Source: Bordetella holmesii ATCC 51541 (GTDB lineage: Bacteria > Pseudomonadota > Gammaproteobacteria > Burkholderiales > Burkholderiaceae_B). From it: a stretch of 64,000 nucleotides of DNA. Below the pieces are notes generated by a model. It made no database searches. It was not told where the DNA came from and worked only from the letters and a program-made list of their open reading frames with translations. A program made the translations under genes and the position numbers. The stretch is from positions 1,798,001 through 1,862,000 of the forward strand of contig CP007494.1 in NCBI GenBank assembly GCA_000612485.1, in the 5' to 3' direction. Below are positions 55,818-64,000 of the stretch, piece after piece (within the stretch, counting starts at the first letter, position 1; each line of letters starts with the position of its first letter).

Positions 55818-57698
55818 TCATGCCGGACCGAGGTAGCGGCAGTCCAGCTCCAGCGAGAGTTCGTCCATACCCATGATGTCGATCTCCACGGCGGCGCCGC
55901 GCTCGAGCTCGGGCAGGCCGCCCACGCGTGTCACCAGCGGCGCATTGCCCAACCGCACCAGATCGTCGCGCAGCACATGGGCGACCCCTCGGCTGATGTT
56001 TTGCTGACGCAGCCAGCGCAGGCACCAGTAGCGTTCCATGGCGTTCTGGAAGTCAGCCCAGGCGGCGTACTGCGCGTCGAAGGCGCCGATGATGGCAAAC
56101 AGGTCGGCGTCCTTGGGCTTGAAGGGCGCGACCAATCGTGCCGAGACGCCGTTCTGCACGGCAGCGATCAATTGCCATTGATTGACCAGGTCAACATAGC
56201 GGCGCAACGGCGAAGTGCTCCAGGCGTACTGCGGCACGCCGATGGCTTCGTGCGGGAGCGCCTGGGTGCTCATACGTACTCGGCCGGCTTGCTGGGACCG
56301 ATAGATGCCCGGTACACCGTGTTGGTGCAACAAACCGCCCCACAGGTTATTGGCCAGGATCATGTACTCGGCCACCATGCGGTCGAGCGGCGCATTACGC
56401 TGGCGCGGCACCAGACGCACCGGGGTATCCGGGTTGTCGGGGTCGCCATCCAGGTAGAAGCTGTACTCGACGCGGCTGTTGTTCTCGGGCTTGCCGCGCA
56501 CGATCTCGCGTTGCGCCGACAGAGCCTGAGCCAGTTGCCACAAGGGGCGCAGCCAGTCGCCGTAGGGCAATGCGGCGTCGGGATCGGCCAGTGCGGCCTC
56601 GGTGACCTGGGTGTCGAGCTGGTTGTGGCGCAGGTTCTCACGCACCACGATACGTTCGACACGCGTGTCCGACGCGATGATCTCGCCGGTGACCGGGTCG
56701 GCCGTGACGTAGAGCGACAGCGCCGGAACTTCGCGTCCGGCGTCCAGCGAAAAGGTTTGAATGACCGAGTCGGGCTGCATCGGAATTTTGTCGCCCGGCA
56801 TGTAGACCGTGGACAGGCGCTGGCGCGCCAGCTTGTCCAGGTCGCTGCCGCGCGTGACCGCCAGACCCGGCGCGGCGACGTGGATGCCCACGCGCACGCG
56901 GCCATCGGGCAGGCGCGTCACCGACAGCGCATCGTCGATCTCGGTGGTGGTGACGTCATCGATCGAATAGATCTCGGCGTCGGCCAGCGGCAGGTCCTGC
57001 TGCACCGGCGGGATGCTGATCTCCGGGAAACCCACACCACGCGGGAAATTGACCGCCAGAAAGCGTTGCTTGTGCAGCGCCAGCGCATTGGGCCAGGCGC
57101 CCAGCTCCAGCAGCAGCCGGTCGGGGCTTTTCTGCAAGCGGGCGCAAGCGGCATCCAGCGCCTTCCATTGCATGGTGTTCTTGTCCGGGCGCACCAGAAG
57201 GGCTTCGGCCATCTGGCCGATTTCTTCGGGCAGCTTGCCCTGGGCCATGTCGTCGACCCAGGCTTGCTGCTGCTCGGCCTGGCGCTGCTTTTTATCCAGC
57301 GCAGCCAGCGCCGCCTGAAGGATGTCGGGCGGCGCCGGACGGTAGTGGCCTTTGCCGCGTCGATGAAAATATACCGGCGCGCCATGCAGCCGCATCAGCA
57401 GGGCCGCCTGTTCGACGGCGCTGGGGGCGTGGCCAAAATAATCGGCAGCCAACACCGGTGCGTCGAATTCTTCCTGGGGCGCGCATTCCCATAGAAACGC
57501 CAGATCGATGCCTTCGGCCAGAGCGGAGGCCTCGCGCATGAGCACGGCCGGCTCGGGCGCGGCAAAGTTGAACAGCGTATTGGCGCGCGTTATTTTGCTG
57601 CGCTTGCCCGACTCCGACTCCACCTGCAGGCTGGCGTCGGTTTCCGACAGGATATTGCCGGCTTTGAAACTGCCGTCATCTTCGTAAAACACGTACAT
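55818..57698 (-). CDS. RNase II/R-type exoribonuclease (RNB domain)
   Basis: A 626-residue 3'-5' exoribonuclease-like enzyme. An N-terminal non-catalytic part (about 250 residues) replaces the usual cold-shock domains. The RNB domain follows with EIYSIDDVTTTEIDDALSV, holding the catalytic aspartates, and GIHVAAPGLAVTRGSDLDK and MPGDKIPMQPD. A short beta-barrel-like tail ends it. The domain order matches the betaproteobacterial RNB protein often labelled VacB/RNase II-like, not RNase R itself. Same strand as the tonB-like gene, 44 nt away. Confidence 0.85.
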   Translation of the reverse strand: MYVFYEDDGSFKAGNILSETDASLQVESESGKRSKITRANTLFNFAAPEPAVLMREASALAEGIDLAFLWECAPQEEFDAPVLAADYFGHAPSAVEQAALLMRLHGAPVYFHRRGKGHYRPAPPDILQAALAALDKKQRQAEQQQAWVDDMAQGKLPEEIGQMAEALLVRPDKNTMQWKALDAACARLQKSPDRLLLELGAWPNALALHKQRFLAVNFPRGVGFPEISIPPVQQDLPLADAEIYSIDDVTTTEIDDALSVTRLPDGRVRVGIHVAAPGLAVTRGSDLDKLARQRLSTVYMPGDKIPMQPDSVIQTFSLDAGREVPALSLYVTADPVTGEIIASDTRVERIVVRENLRHNQLDTQVTEAALADPDAALPYGDWLRPLWQLAQALSAQREIVRGKPENNSRVEYSFYLDGDPDNPDTPVRLVPRQRNAPLDRMVAEYMILANNLWGGLLHQHGVPGIYRSQQAGRVRMSTQALPHEAIGVPQYAWSTSPLRRYVDLVNQWQLIAAVQNGVSARLVAPFKPKDADLFAIIGAFDAQYAAWADFQNAMERYWCLRWLRQQNISRGVAHVLRDDLVRLGNAPLVTRVGGLPELERGAAVEIDIMGMDELSLELDCRYLGPA

Positions 57699-57745
57699 AT
57701 ATCAGTCCATCGGGCCAGGCGCTGCCGGGCAAAGCGGGAGTTTAA

Positions 57746-58360
57746 TCAGTGGGGGTGAACCAGGGCAAAATCAAGCACTTCGGGCAGCCAATGCGCGAAG
57801 TCGGACAGGCCATGGTCGCTGCCCGGAATAATTCGTTGCCGGCAACCCTCGAAGCGGTCGCGCATTTCGCGCCAGTCGAGGACTTCGTCGCCGGTGGCCG
57901 CCAGAAGGAAATATCTCTGCGGACGGGTCAAACCCGGGACATGCAGCTCGCTTAGCTCTTGCACGTACTCGGGCAGAAAGACGAAGGGGGCCGCCGAATG
58001 ATACATCGTGTGTTCGCCTACCTGGGTGGCGAGGTCCCGCGGCGCGTTGACGGCCGGATTGATCAGTACCGCCTTGCAGTCCAGCCGTTCGGCCAGCCAG
58101 ATCGCGTAATAACCGCCCAGCGATGAGCCAACCACGGTCAACTGCTGCGGCGCGGCATCGCCGACCAACTGCCGTGCGGTTTGCTGCGCCAGTTCGGCGG
58201 CCGCACGCGGACTGGCAGGCAGCGCCGGGCAGGCGTAATCCTGCTGGCGGCCCAGATCGGCCATGGCCTGCCCCATCAGTTGCGCCTTGAAGGATAGCGG
58301 TGACGACCGAAATCCATGCAGATACAGGATCTTGGCCTCGGATACGGCGGCCGGGCTCAT
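57746..58360 (-). CDS. YqiA-family esterase
   Basis: A 204-residue alpha/beta hydrolase of the UPF0227/YqiA family: ILYLHGFRSSPLSFKAQLM at the start, nucleophile elbow VVGSSLGGYYAIWLAERL, and the late GSDHGLSDF with the histidine. Substrate unknown. Its start overlaps the mpl stop by 4 nt. Confidence 0.85.
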   Translation of the reverse strand: MSPAAVSEAKILYLHGFRSSPLSFKAQLMGQAMADLGRQQDYACPALPASPRAAAELAQQTARQLVGDAAPQQLTVVGSSLGGYYAIWLAERLDCKAVLINPAVNAPRDLATQVGEHTMYHSAAPFVFLPEYVQELSELHVPGLTRPQRYFLLAATGDEVLDWREMRDRFEGCRQRIIPGSDHGLSDFAHWLPEVLDFALVHPH

Positions 58361-59727
58361 TGCGGATGCGCCAGGGCGGCGAGCAGTTTGTCGTGCACGC
58401 CGCCAAAGCCGCCGTTGCTCATGACCAGGACATGGTCGCCCGGGCGGGCGGCCTGGCTCACGGCCCGCACCAGGGTGTTGAGGTCATCGTAGCTGCTGGC
58501 CCGTGTGCCCAGTGGCGCCAGCACGTCGGCGGGATTCCAGCCCAGGGCATACTTGCCTTCGTGCGCGCCGAAGCAGAACACCAGGTCGGCTCCTGCCAGG
58601 GCCTGCGGCAGCCGGGCCGCCATGGTGCCCAACTTCATGGTGTTGGAGCGCGGTTCGAGGACAGCGAGGATGCGGCCCGATCCGACCTGCCGGCGCAGGC
58701 CCTCGACAGTGGTGGCGATCGCGGTGGGATGGTGCGCGAAATCGTCGTAGACAGCCACACCGTTGACCGTGCCACGCAGTTCCATGCGCCGTTTGACACC
58801 GGCAAAGCGGCTCAACGCCGCCACGCCGTCGGCAGCCCGCACGCCGATGTCTTCGGCCGCGGCCAATGCCGCCAGCGCGTTCATCCGGTTGTGCTCTCCG
58901 CCCAGCGTCCAGTGCACTGTGCCGACGCCGTGGCCGTCACGCAGCACGGTAAAGGCGCCATCGTCGTCAGGCGGCCCTGCCTGCCAGGCGCCGCCCGCAC
59001 CAAAGCGCACCGTGCGGGACCAGTTCCCGCGCGCCAGCACGCGCTCGAGCGCCTCGCAGCGAGTGGGAAGAACGATTTGGCCCTCAGAGGGTATGGTGCG
59101 TACCAAATGATGAAACTGGGTTTCGATGGCCGCCAAATCGGGGAAGATATCGGCGTGATCGTACTCGAGGTTGTTCAGGATGGCCGTGCGCGGCCGGTAA
59201 TGCACGAATTTGGAGCGCTTGTCGAAAAACGCGGTGTCGTATTCGTCCGCCTCGATGACAAAGGGGCGCACGCCGGCGCGGTACCGCGCCGAGACCTGCA
59301 GTCCGGGGGCGACGCCACCGATCAGGAAGTTGGGGGTCAGGCCCACGTCTTCCAGGATCCATGCCAGCATCGAACTGGTCGTCGTCTTGCCGTGCGTGCC
59401 GGCCACGGCCAGCACGTGCGCGTGGGGCAGAATCGTGTCGCCCAGCCATTGCGGGCCAGAAACGTAGCGCGCTCCGCTATTGAGGATGGCTTCCATCAGG
59501 GGGGTTCCCCGACTGACGACGTTGCCAATCACGAACAAATCCGGCTTGAGCGACAGTTGATCCGCCCCGAACCCCTCTATCAGAGAGATGCCCTGTTCGG
59601 TCAACTGGGTGCTCATGGGCGGGTAGACGCCTGCATCGCAGCCCGTCACTTTATGGCCGGCCTCGCGCGCGATCAACGCCAGGCCGCCCATGAAGGTGCC
59701 GCAAATGCCAAGTATATGTAGATGCAT
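58357..59727 (-). CDS. mpl: UDP-N-acetylmuramate:tripeptide ligase
   Basis: Mpl reattaches the murein tripeptide L-Ala-gamma-D-Glu-mDAP to UDP-MurNAc in peptidoglycan recycling. 456 residues of the Mur-ligase fold: MHLHILGICGTFMGGLALIA, ATP loop AVAGTHGKTTTSSMLAW, EADEYDTAFFDKRSKF and GEHNRMNALAALAAAEDIG. The ATG at 59727 has AGGAG 7 nt upstream; upstream in-frame sequence is not family-like. Divergent from the thioredoxin-like gene. Confidence 0.93.
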   Translation of the reverse strand: MHLHILGICGTFMGGLALIAREAGHKVTGCDAGVYPPMSTQLTEQGISLIEGFGADQLSLKPDLFVIGNVVSRGTPLMEAILNSGARYVSGPQWLGDTILPHAHVLAVAGTHGKTTTSSMLAWILEDVGLTPNFLIGGVAPGLQVSARYRAGVRPFVIEADEYDTAFFDKRSKFVHYRPRTAILNNLEYDHADIFPDLAAIETQFHHLVRTIPSEGQIVLPTRCEALERVLARGNWSRTVRFGAGGAWQAGPPDDDGAFTVLRDGHGVGTVHWTLGGEHNRMNALAALAAAEDIGVRAADGVAALSRFAGVKRRMELRGTVNGVAVYDDFAHHPTAIATTVEGLRRQVGSGRILAVLEPRSNTMKLGTMAARLPQALAGADLVFCFGAHEGKYALGWNPADVLAPLGTRASSYDDLNTLVRAVSQAARPGDHVLVMSNGGFGGVHDKLLAALAHPQ

Positions 59728-59791
59728 GGGGTTCTCCTGCAGGCATTGTAGAGGGGATGGCCGTGGCCGGCGTGGAGGCGGGCGGTATATG

Positions 59792-60343
59792 ATGGACGCC
59801 ATGAACCGATGTATCTTCGTTTGTGCGGGTGTGGCTGCCGCCGCGGCGGCAGCGGGCAGCTATCTCTATACGCGCTCGCGCAGCACCCCCCCGGCCGTTG
59901 CCGCCGCAGCGCCTGCGGCGCCCGACCCGCTGGCCGCGTTGCTGGCCATGTCGCTGCCCGACCTCGACGGCAATGCCCAGGCGCTGTCGCAATGGCGGGG
60001 GCAACTCATGGTGATCAATTTCTGGGCGACGTGGTGTGCGCCTTGCGTCAAGGAGATGCCCGAACTTGACGAACTCCAGAAAAAGACGCCCAACGTGCGC
60101 TTTGTCGGGATCGGCGTCGATACTGCCGACAACATGCGAAAATTTGTCGAGAAAATACCGGTTTCCTACCCTTTGCTGGTGATGGGCGCAGGGGCTGTTG
60201 ATGTGCTGCGCGGGCTGGGTAATCCGGCGGGCGGCCTGCCGTTTACCCTGGTTTTGAATGCAAATGGCAGCATTAGGCAGAAGATGCTCGATCAAATCGA
60301 CCCGGCCGCGCTGGAAAAGTCAATTCTGAGTCTTCCTGCCTGA
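59792..60343 (+). CDS. TlpA/ResA-like thioredoxin
   Basis: A membrane-anchored periplasmic thioredoxin of about 183 residues. N-terminal helix (CIFVCAGVAAAAAAAGSYL), Ala/Pro linker, then the fold with redox motif FWATWCAPCVKEMPELDEL and the cis-Pro in GGLPFTLVLN. It probably reduces or shuttles disulfides of exported proteins. Two tandem ATGs (59789, 59792) and one at 59801 are possible; GGAGG lies about 13 nt before 59792. Its upstream region is shared with mpl. Confidence 0.85.
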   Translation: MDAMNRCIFVCAGVAAAAAAAGSYLYTRSRSTPPAVAAAAPAAPDPLAALLAMSLPDLDGNAQALSQWRGQLMVINFWATWCAPCVKEMPELDELQKKTPNVRFVGIGVDTADNMRKFVEKIPVSYPLLVMGAGAVDVLRGLGNPAGGLPFTLVLNANGSIRQKMLDQIDPAALEKSILSLPA

Positions 60344-60418
60344 GCTAGTTGCACAAATAGTTCAAATTGGCGTAAAAAGGCGGTTTATCGATTGTTTTGC
60401 CAGCAACTGGCAGGCCAA

Positions 60419-60853
60419 ATGGCGCGACGCATACTGGTATTGCATGGCCCGAACCTGAATCTCCTCGGATCACGAGAGCCCGAGATCTACGGCAGCCTTA
60501 CGCTTGCCCAGATCAATGAAGGCCTCGAATCCGTGGCGACGGAACTCGGCGTTACCTTGTCCGCGTTGCAGAGCAATCATGAAGGGGCCTTGGTGGATCG
60601 TATCCAGGCGGCAGCTCGCGATGGTACGGATTTCATCATCATTAATGCGGCAGCCTACACGCATACGAGCGTGGCGGTGCGCGATGCGCTGGCCGCGGTG
60701 GCGATCCCATTTATTGAAGTACATTTGTCCAACCTGTATAAGCGCGAATCCTTCCGGCATCATTCCTACCTTTCCGATATCGCCATTGGCCTTATCAGCG
60801 GTTTGGGAGCGAACGGCTACGAGGCAGCCTTGCGCTACGCAGCACGGCATTGA
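60419..60853 (+). CDS. aroQ: 3-dehydroquinate dehydratase, type II
   Basis: AroQ dehydrates 3-dehydroquinate to 3-dehydroshikimate, forming a homododecamer. 144 residues: [21 protein letters not shown] with the active-site Tyr and Arg on the lid, [31 protein letters not shown] and [23 protein letters not shown] 60419 gives the standard start; a TTG at 60392 would add nine residues. It precedes accB and accC, the order aroQ-accB-accC found in many proteobacteria. Confidence 0.95.
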   Translation: MARRILVLHGPNLNLLGSREPEIYGSLTLAQINEGLESVATELGVTLSALQSNHEGALVDRIQAAARDGTDFIIINAAAYTHTSVAVRDALAAVAIPFIEVHLSNLYKRESFRHHSYLSDIAIGLISGLGANGYEAALRYAARH

Positions 60854-60943
60854 AACTCACTCGGACCCACGTTTTTCCTTAGCAAAACATCACGAGCACT
60901 CGTCCAGCACGGGTGCCGCCAACATTATCGGGAAGCAGCTTCC

Positions 60944-61390
60944 ATGGACCTCCGAAAACTCAAGACCCTGATCGACCTCGTGGCGGAATCGGGCATTGCC
61001 GAGCTTGAAATCACCGAAGGCGAAGGCAAGGTTCGCATCGTCAAGTTCTCCCAGACGCTGCAGCCGGTCGCCTATCAGGCCCCCGAGGCCGCTGCCGTCG
61101 TGGCCGCTGCCGCGCCTGCGGCCGCGCCCGCTGCGCCCGCCGCGCCTGTTGTACAGGGTCATGTCGTCAAGGCTCCGATGGTTGGCACCTTCTACCGCTC
61201 GCCCAATCCGGGTTCCGCGCCCTTCGTGGATGTCGGCCAGACCGTCAAGGAAGGCGATGCGCTGTGCATCATCGAAGCCATGAAGCTGCTCAACGAGATC
61301 GAAGCCGACAAATCCGGCGTGATCAAAGAAATCCTGGTCGAGAACGGCGAACCGGTCGAATACGGTCAACCGCTGTTCGTTATTGGCTGA
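60944..61390 (+). CDS. accB: Biotin carboxyl carrier protein of acetyl-CoA carboxylase
   Basis: Carries biotin between carboxylase and transferase for malonyl-CoA synthesis. 148 residues: N-terminal helical part ([18 protein letters not shown]), an Ala/Pro linker (about residues 45-70), then the biotinyl domain with [17 protein letters not shown] and the biotinylated lysine in [14 protein letters not shown]. Ten nt upstream of accC, so cotranscribed. Confidence 0.96.
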   Translation: MDLRKLKTLIDLVAESGIAELEITEGEGKVRIVKFSQTLQPVAYQAPEAAAVVAAAAPAAAPAAPAAPVVQGHVVKAPMVGTFYRSPNPGSAPFVDVGQTVKEGDALCIIEAMKLLNEIEADKSGVIKEILVENGEPVEYGQPLFVIG

Positions 61391-61399
61391 TAGCGAAAA

Positions 61400-62746
61400 A
61401 TGTTTGAGAAAATCCTGATCGCCAACCGCGGCGAGATCGCTCTGCGCATCCAGCGTGCCTGCCGTGAGCTGGGCATCAAGACCGTGGTCGTGCACTCGGA
61501 AGCCGACCGTGAAGCCAAGTACGTGCGGCTGGCGGACGAATCCGTGTGTATCGGGCCGGCCCCGTCGCGCGAAAGCTACCTCAACATGCCGGCCATCATT
61601 TCGGCTGCCGAGGTGACCGACGCTGAGGCCATACACCCTGGCTACGGTTTTCTGTCCGAGAACGCCGATTTCGCGGATCGTGTCGAGAAAAGCGGCTTCG
61701 TCTTCATCGGCCCGCGCCCGGAAACCATCCGCCTGATGGGCGACAAGGTCAGCGCCAAGCACGCCATGATCGAAGCCGGCGTGCCCGTGGTGCCTGGTTC
61801 GGAAGGCGCATTGCCGGACGATCCGCAGGAAATCATGCGCGTTGCCCGCGAGGTCGGCTACCCGGTCATCATCAAGGCTGCAGGCGGCGGCGGTGGCCGT
61901 GGCATGCGCGTGGTGTACACCGAGGCGGCGCTGATCAACGCGGTCAACATGACGCGTTCGGAAGCGGGCGCGGCCTTCAATAACCCCGAAGTCTATATGG
62001 AGAAGTTTCTGGAGAATCCGCGTCACGTGGAAATCCAGGTGCTGGCCGACGGCGGACGCAATGCCGTCTGGCTGGGCGAGCGCGACTGCTCCATGCAGCG
62101 CCGCCACCAGAAAGTCATCGAAGAAGCGCCGGCGCCGGGTATCCCCCGTCGTCTGATCGAGCGCATCGGTGATCGGTGTGCGGATGCCTGCCGCAAAATG
62201 GGTTATCGCGGCGCCGGCACGTTTGAGTTTCTGTTCGAAAACGGCGAGTTCTATTTCATTGAAATGAACACCCGGATCCAGGTCGAGCACCCGGTGACCG
62301 AACTGATCACTGGCGTGGATCTGGTCCAGCAGCAAATCCTGATCGCCGCGGGCGAGAAATTCACCCTGCGTCAGCGTGACGTGGCCTTCAAGGGCCATGC
62401 GCTCGAGTGCCGCATCAATGCGGAAGATCCTTTCCGCTTCGTGCCCAGCCCTGGCCGGATCACGAATTGGCATACACCGGGCGGCCCGGGCGTGCGTATC
62501 GATTCGCACGCCTACAACGGCTATTTCGTGCCGCCCAATTACGATTCGATGATCGCCAAGGTCATCACCTATGGTGACACCCGCGAGCAGGCCCTGGCCC
62601 GGATGCGCATTGCGCTGTCGGAAATGGTGGTCGAAGGCATTCAGACCAACATCCCGCTGCATCGCGAGCTTTTGCAGGACGCCCGCTTCATCGAGGGCGG
62701 CACGAGTATCCATTATCTGGAAAACAAGCTGGCTCAGCGTCCCTGA
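61400..62746 (+). CDS. accC: Biotin carboxylase of acetyl-CoA carboxylase
   Basis: AccC carboxylates biotin on AccB using ATP and bicarbonate. 448 residues, ATP-grasp: [20 protein letters not shown] at the start, [18 protein letters not shown], the glycine-rich loop [17 protein letters not shown] and [16 protein letters not shown]. All standard. A terminator follows the stop within 30 nt. Confidence 0.97.
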   Translation: MFEKILIANRGEIALRIQRACRELGIKTVVVHSEADREAKYVRLADESVCIGPAPSRESYLNMPAIISAAEVTDAEAIHPGYGFLSENADFADRVEKSGFVFIGPRPETIRLMGDKVSAKHAMIEAGVPVVPGSEGALPDDPQEIMRVAREVGYPVIIKAAGGGGGRGMRVVYTEAALINAVNMTRSEAGAAFNNPEVYMEKFLENPRHVEIQVLADGGRNAVWLGERDCSMQRRHQKVIEEAPAPGIPRRLIERIGDRCADACRKMGYRGAGTFEFLFENGEFYFIEMNTRIQVEHPVTELITGVDLVQQQILIAAGEKFTLRQRDVAFKGHALECRINAEDPFRFVPSPGRITNWHTPGGPGVRIDSHAYNGYFVPPNYDSMIAKVITYGDTREQALARMRIALSEMVVEGIQTNIPLHRELLQDARFIEGGTSIHYLENKLAQRP

Positions 62747-62755
62747 GCGGCAATC

Positions 62756-62779
62756 GGGGCCCACGTGGCCCCGTTTTTT
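62756..62779 (+). terminator. Rho-independent terminator after accC
   Basis: GGGGCC-CACGT-GGCCCC followed by GTTTTTT, 9 nt after the accC stop. Ends the aroQ-accB-accC transcript. Confidence 0.85.
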
Positions 62780-62793
62780 GTATTGATGGCGAC

Positions 62794-62816
62794 AGGGCCC
62801 GCGTGACGCGGGCCTT
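62794..62816 (+). other. Strong hairpin in the leader of prmA
   Basis: GGCCCGCG-TGA-CGCGGGCC, an 8-bp GC-rich stem extended by a G-T and an A-T pair, about 20 nt before the prmA start and just ahead of its AAGGAAG ribosome site. No T run follows. It could affect translation or be a transcript end for the minus strand; role unknown. Confidence 0.4.
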
Positions 62817-62836
62817 GCTGCAAGGAAGAAGCACAC

Positions 62837-63745
62837 ATGCGTGAATTGGTCCTTTATTGCCGCGAGGCCCAGGCCGAGGCACTGTCCGACGCACTGCTGG
62901 AAGCTGGCGTGTTGTCAGTCTCCGTTGAAGACGCCGATCTGGGCACGGACGACGAACGCCCGCTGTTTGGCGAGCCAGGCACCGAGCCAACCGTGCAAGC
63001 CTGGGATCGCAATCGTGTCGTGGCGCTTCTGCCCGATGGGGCGGATCCGGCGCAGCTGCTCGAAGAGGCGGCCCAGTCGGTCAGCCTGGACGTGGCCGAG
63101 TTTGCCGATTGGAGTCTGCGCGATGTCCCGGACGCCGATTGGGTACGCCTGACGCAATCGCAGTTCGGCCCTATCCGCATCTCCGACCAGTTGTGGATCG
63201 TGCCAAGCTGGCATCGCGACGACGATAGCGTGCAGACGCCCGAAGGGGGGATCCGCATCGAACTCGATCCGGGTTTGGCCTTCGGTACCGGCAGCCATCC
63301 GACCACCCACCTTTGCCTGGCGTGGCTGGAGGCCGAATTGCCTGCTGGCGCCGACGTCCTCGATTACGGTTGCGGCTCCGGCATTCTGGCCATCGCGGCC
63401 CGCAAGCTCGGCGCCGGCCAGACCACGGCGGTCGACATCGATCCGCAGGCCGTGCAATCCACACGTGACAACGCCCTGGTCAATCAGGTCGACCTTTTGG
63501 CCCAATTGCCCGAGGGTCTCATCGACGGTCAGTTCCAGGTCGTGGTCGCCAATATCCTGTCCAATCCGCTCAAGGTGCTGGCCCCCATGCTGGCCGGACG
63601 CGTCGCGCCGGGGGGCGATCTGGTGTTGTCCGGCGTGTTGCAGCGGCAGGCCGAAGAAGTCGCCGCAGCCTATGCCCCCTGGATGTCGATGTCGGTCTGG
63701 CGAGAACGCGACGGGTGGGTCTGCCTGCACGGACGCAAGGCCTGA
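62837..63745 (+). CDS. prmA: Ribosomal protein L11 methyltransferase
   Basis: PrmA trimethylates several amino groups of ribosomal protein L11 with S-adenosylmethionine. 302 residues: N-terminal L11-recognition domain ([20 protein letters not shown]), linker, then the class I methyltransferase with [17 protein letters not shown], motif [16 protein letters not shown] and motif post-[11 protein letters not shown], and [16 protein letters not shown]. Follows accC after a terminator, with its own leader. Confidence 0.96.
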   Translation: MRELVLYCREAQAEALSDALLEAGVLSVSVEDADLGTDDERPLFGEPGTEPTVQAWDRNRVVALLPDGADPAQLLEEAAQSVSLDVAEFADWSLRDVPDADWVRLTQSQFGPIRISDQLWIVPSWHRDDDSVQTPEGGIRIELDPGLAFGTGSHPTTHLCLAWLEAELPAGADVLDYGCGSGILAIAARKLGAGQTTAVDIDPQAVQSTRDNALVNQVDLLAQLPEGLIDGQFQVVVANILSNPLKVLAPMLAGRVAPGGDLVLSGVLQRQAEEVAAAYAPWMSMSVWRERDGWVCLHGRKA

Positions 63746-63766
63746 TCCACGGACCGAGGCAAGATC

Positions 63767-64000
63767 ATGTCCTTGGTGACACGTTGCCCCCACTGCGCCA
63801 CGGCCTTCAAAGTGGTCGCCGACCAGTTGCGAGTTCGCAATGGTTTGGTGCGTTGCGGCGTCTGCAATACGGTTTTTGACGGGCGTGCCTGCCTGGTGAC
63901 ACCCGGCGAGCCCGATGGGGCTCATCGTCCACCTTTACCCGTCGTCGAGCAGGCCGTGGCGCTGCCGGTCTGGCCGGCGCCGGTGGAACCCGAACCCGAA
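63767..64000 (+). CDS. Zinc-ribbon domain (DUF3426-type) protein, cut by window end
   Basis: The first 78 residues of a longer protein. It starts MSLVTRCPHCATAFKVVADQ and has the second cysteine pair in LVRCGVCNTVFDG, the MJ0042-type zinc ribbon at the N-terminus of DUF3426 proteins. A Pro/Glu-rich linker follows to the window edge. In the family a membrane helix and periplasmic DUF3426 domain come later; not visible here. 21 nt after prmA, the usual neighbour. Confidence 0.85.
   Translation, partial: MSLVTRCPHCATAFKVVADQLRVRNGLVRCGVCNTVFDGRACLVTPGEPDGAHRPPLPVVEQAVALPVWPAPVEPEPE

Noticed and set aside
55977..57494. 505-codon plus-strand frame opposite the RNB exonuclease
   Set aside because: Shadow; the RNB catalytic aspartates are clear on the minus strand.
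60890..62836. 648-codon minus-strand frame over accB and accC
   Set aside because: Shadow of two highly conserved genes.

Overview
The window is a stretch of a betaproteobacterial chromosome that reads as Bordetella, most likely B. holmesii or a very close relative. The gene families and layout are Bordetella-like, with a GC level that looks to be in the low sixties by eye. It carries an intact IS481 (28426-29468, CCTAGC target duplication) and an intact 1306-bp IS1001-type element (43051-44356, AAAAAAAT target duplication), a pair known together in B. holmesii. The species call is inference; genus Bordetella is well supported.

Layout. 1-16 kb: MFS exporter, DUF3460, scpA, panC, a LuxR remnant, an NlpE-like lipoprotein, prepilin peptidase, coaE, zapD, and an mdtABC-type RND efflux operon with its outer-membrane factor. 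16-22 kb: two orphan fimbrial subunits, the second with ten copies of a 7-bp repeat at its 5' end, then a Nudix-ThiE fusion, a DUF815 ATPase, argJ and an unknown membrane protein. 22-41 kb: a catabolic island with a MarR regulator, an alpha/beta hydrolase, a branched-chain-type ABC importer (livKHMGF), then IS481, a siaABCD signalling cassette, and an aryl-CoA operon whose core enzyme is a monooxygenase/old-yellow-enzyme fusion of the 2-aminobenzoyl-CoA or salicylyl-CoA type. The importer and the aryl-CoA operon share a 19-nt promoter element, which suggests one regulon. 41-53 kb: FapA-like protein, IS1001, hemL-thiE-thiD, rubredoxin, yqgE, ruvX, a pyrB-like/pyrC' pair, plsC, apaH. 52-64 kb: lptG, mtgA, aroE, tonB-like, an RNase II-type enzyme, an esterase, mpl, a TlpA-like thioredoxin, aroQ, accB, accC, prmA and the start of a zinc-ribbon protein.

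A strong theme is gene decay. livK and pyrC' carry in-frame nonsense codons. siaA, echA, hemL, thiD, yqgE (twice) and the 21-kb membrane gene read as single-base losses, mostly in short homopolymers, and the pyrB-like gene has another frameshift. The nonsense codons point to real pseudogene formation. The uniform homopolymer pattern, including in the normally essential hemL, leaves systematic sequencing error as a serious alternative.

The most interesting signal is the fimbrial repeat tract (17469-17543): each gain or loss of a 7-bp unit changes the reading frame, and both wrong frames meet a TGA just after the tract, as expected of an on/off phase-variation switch.
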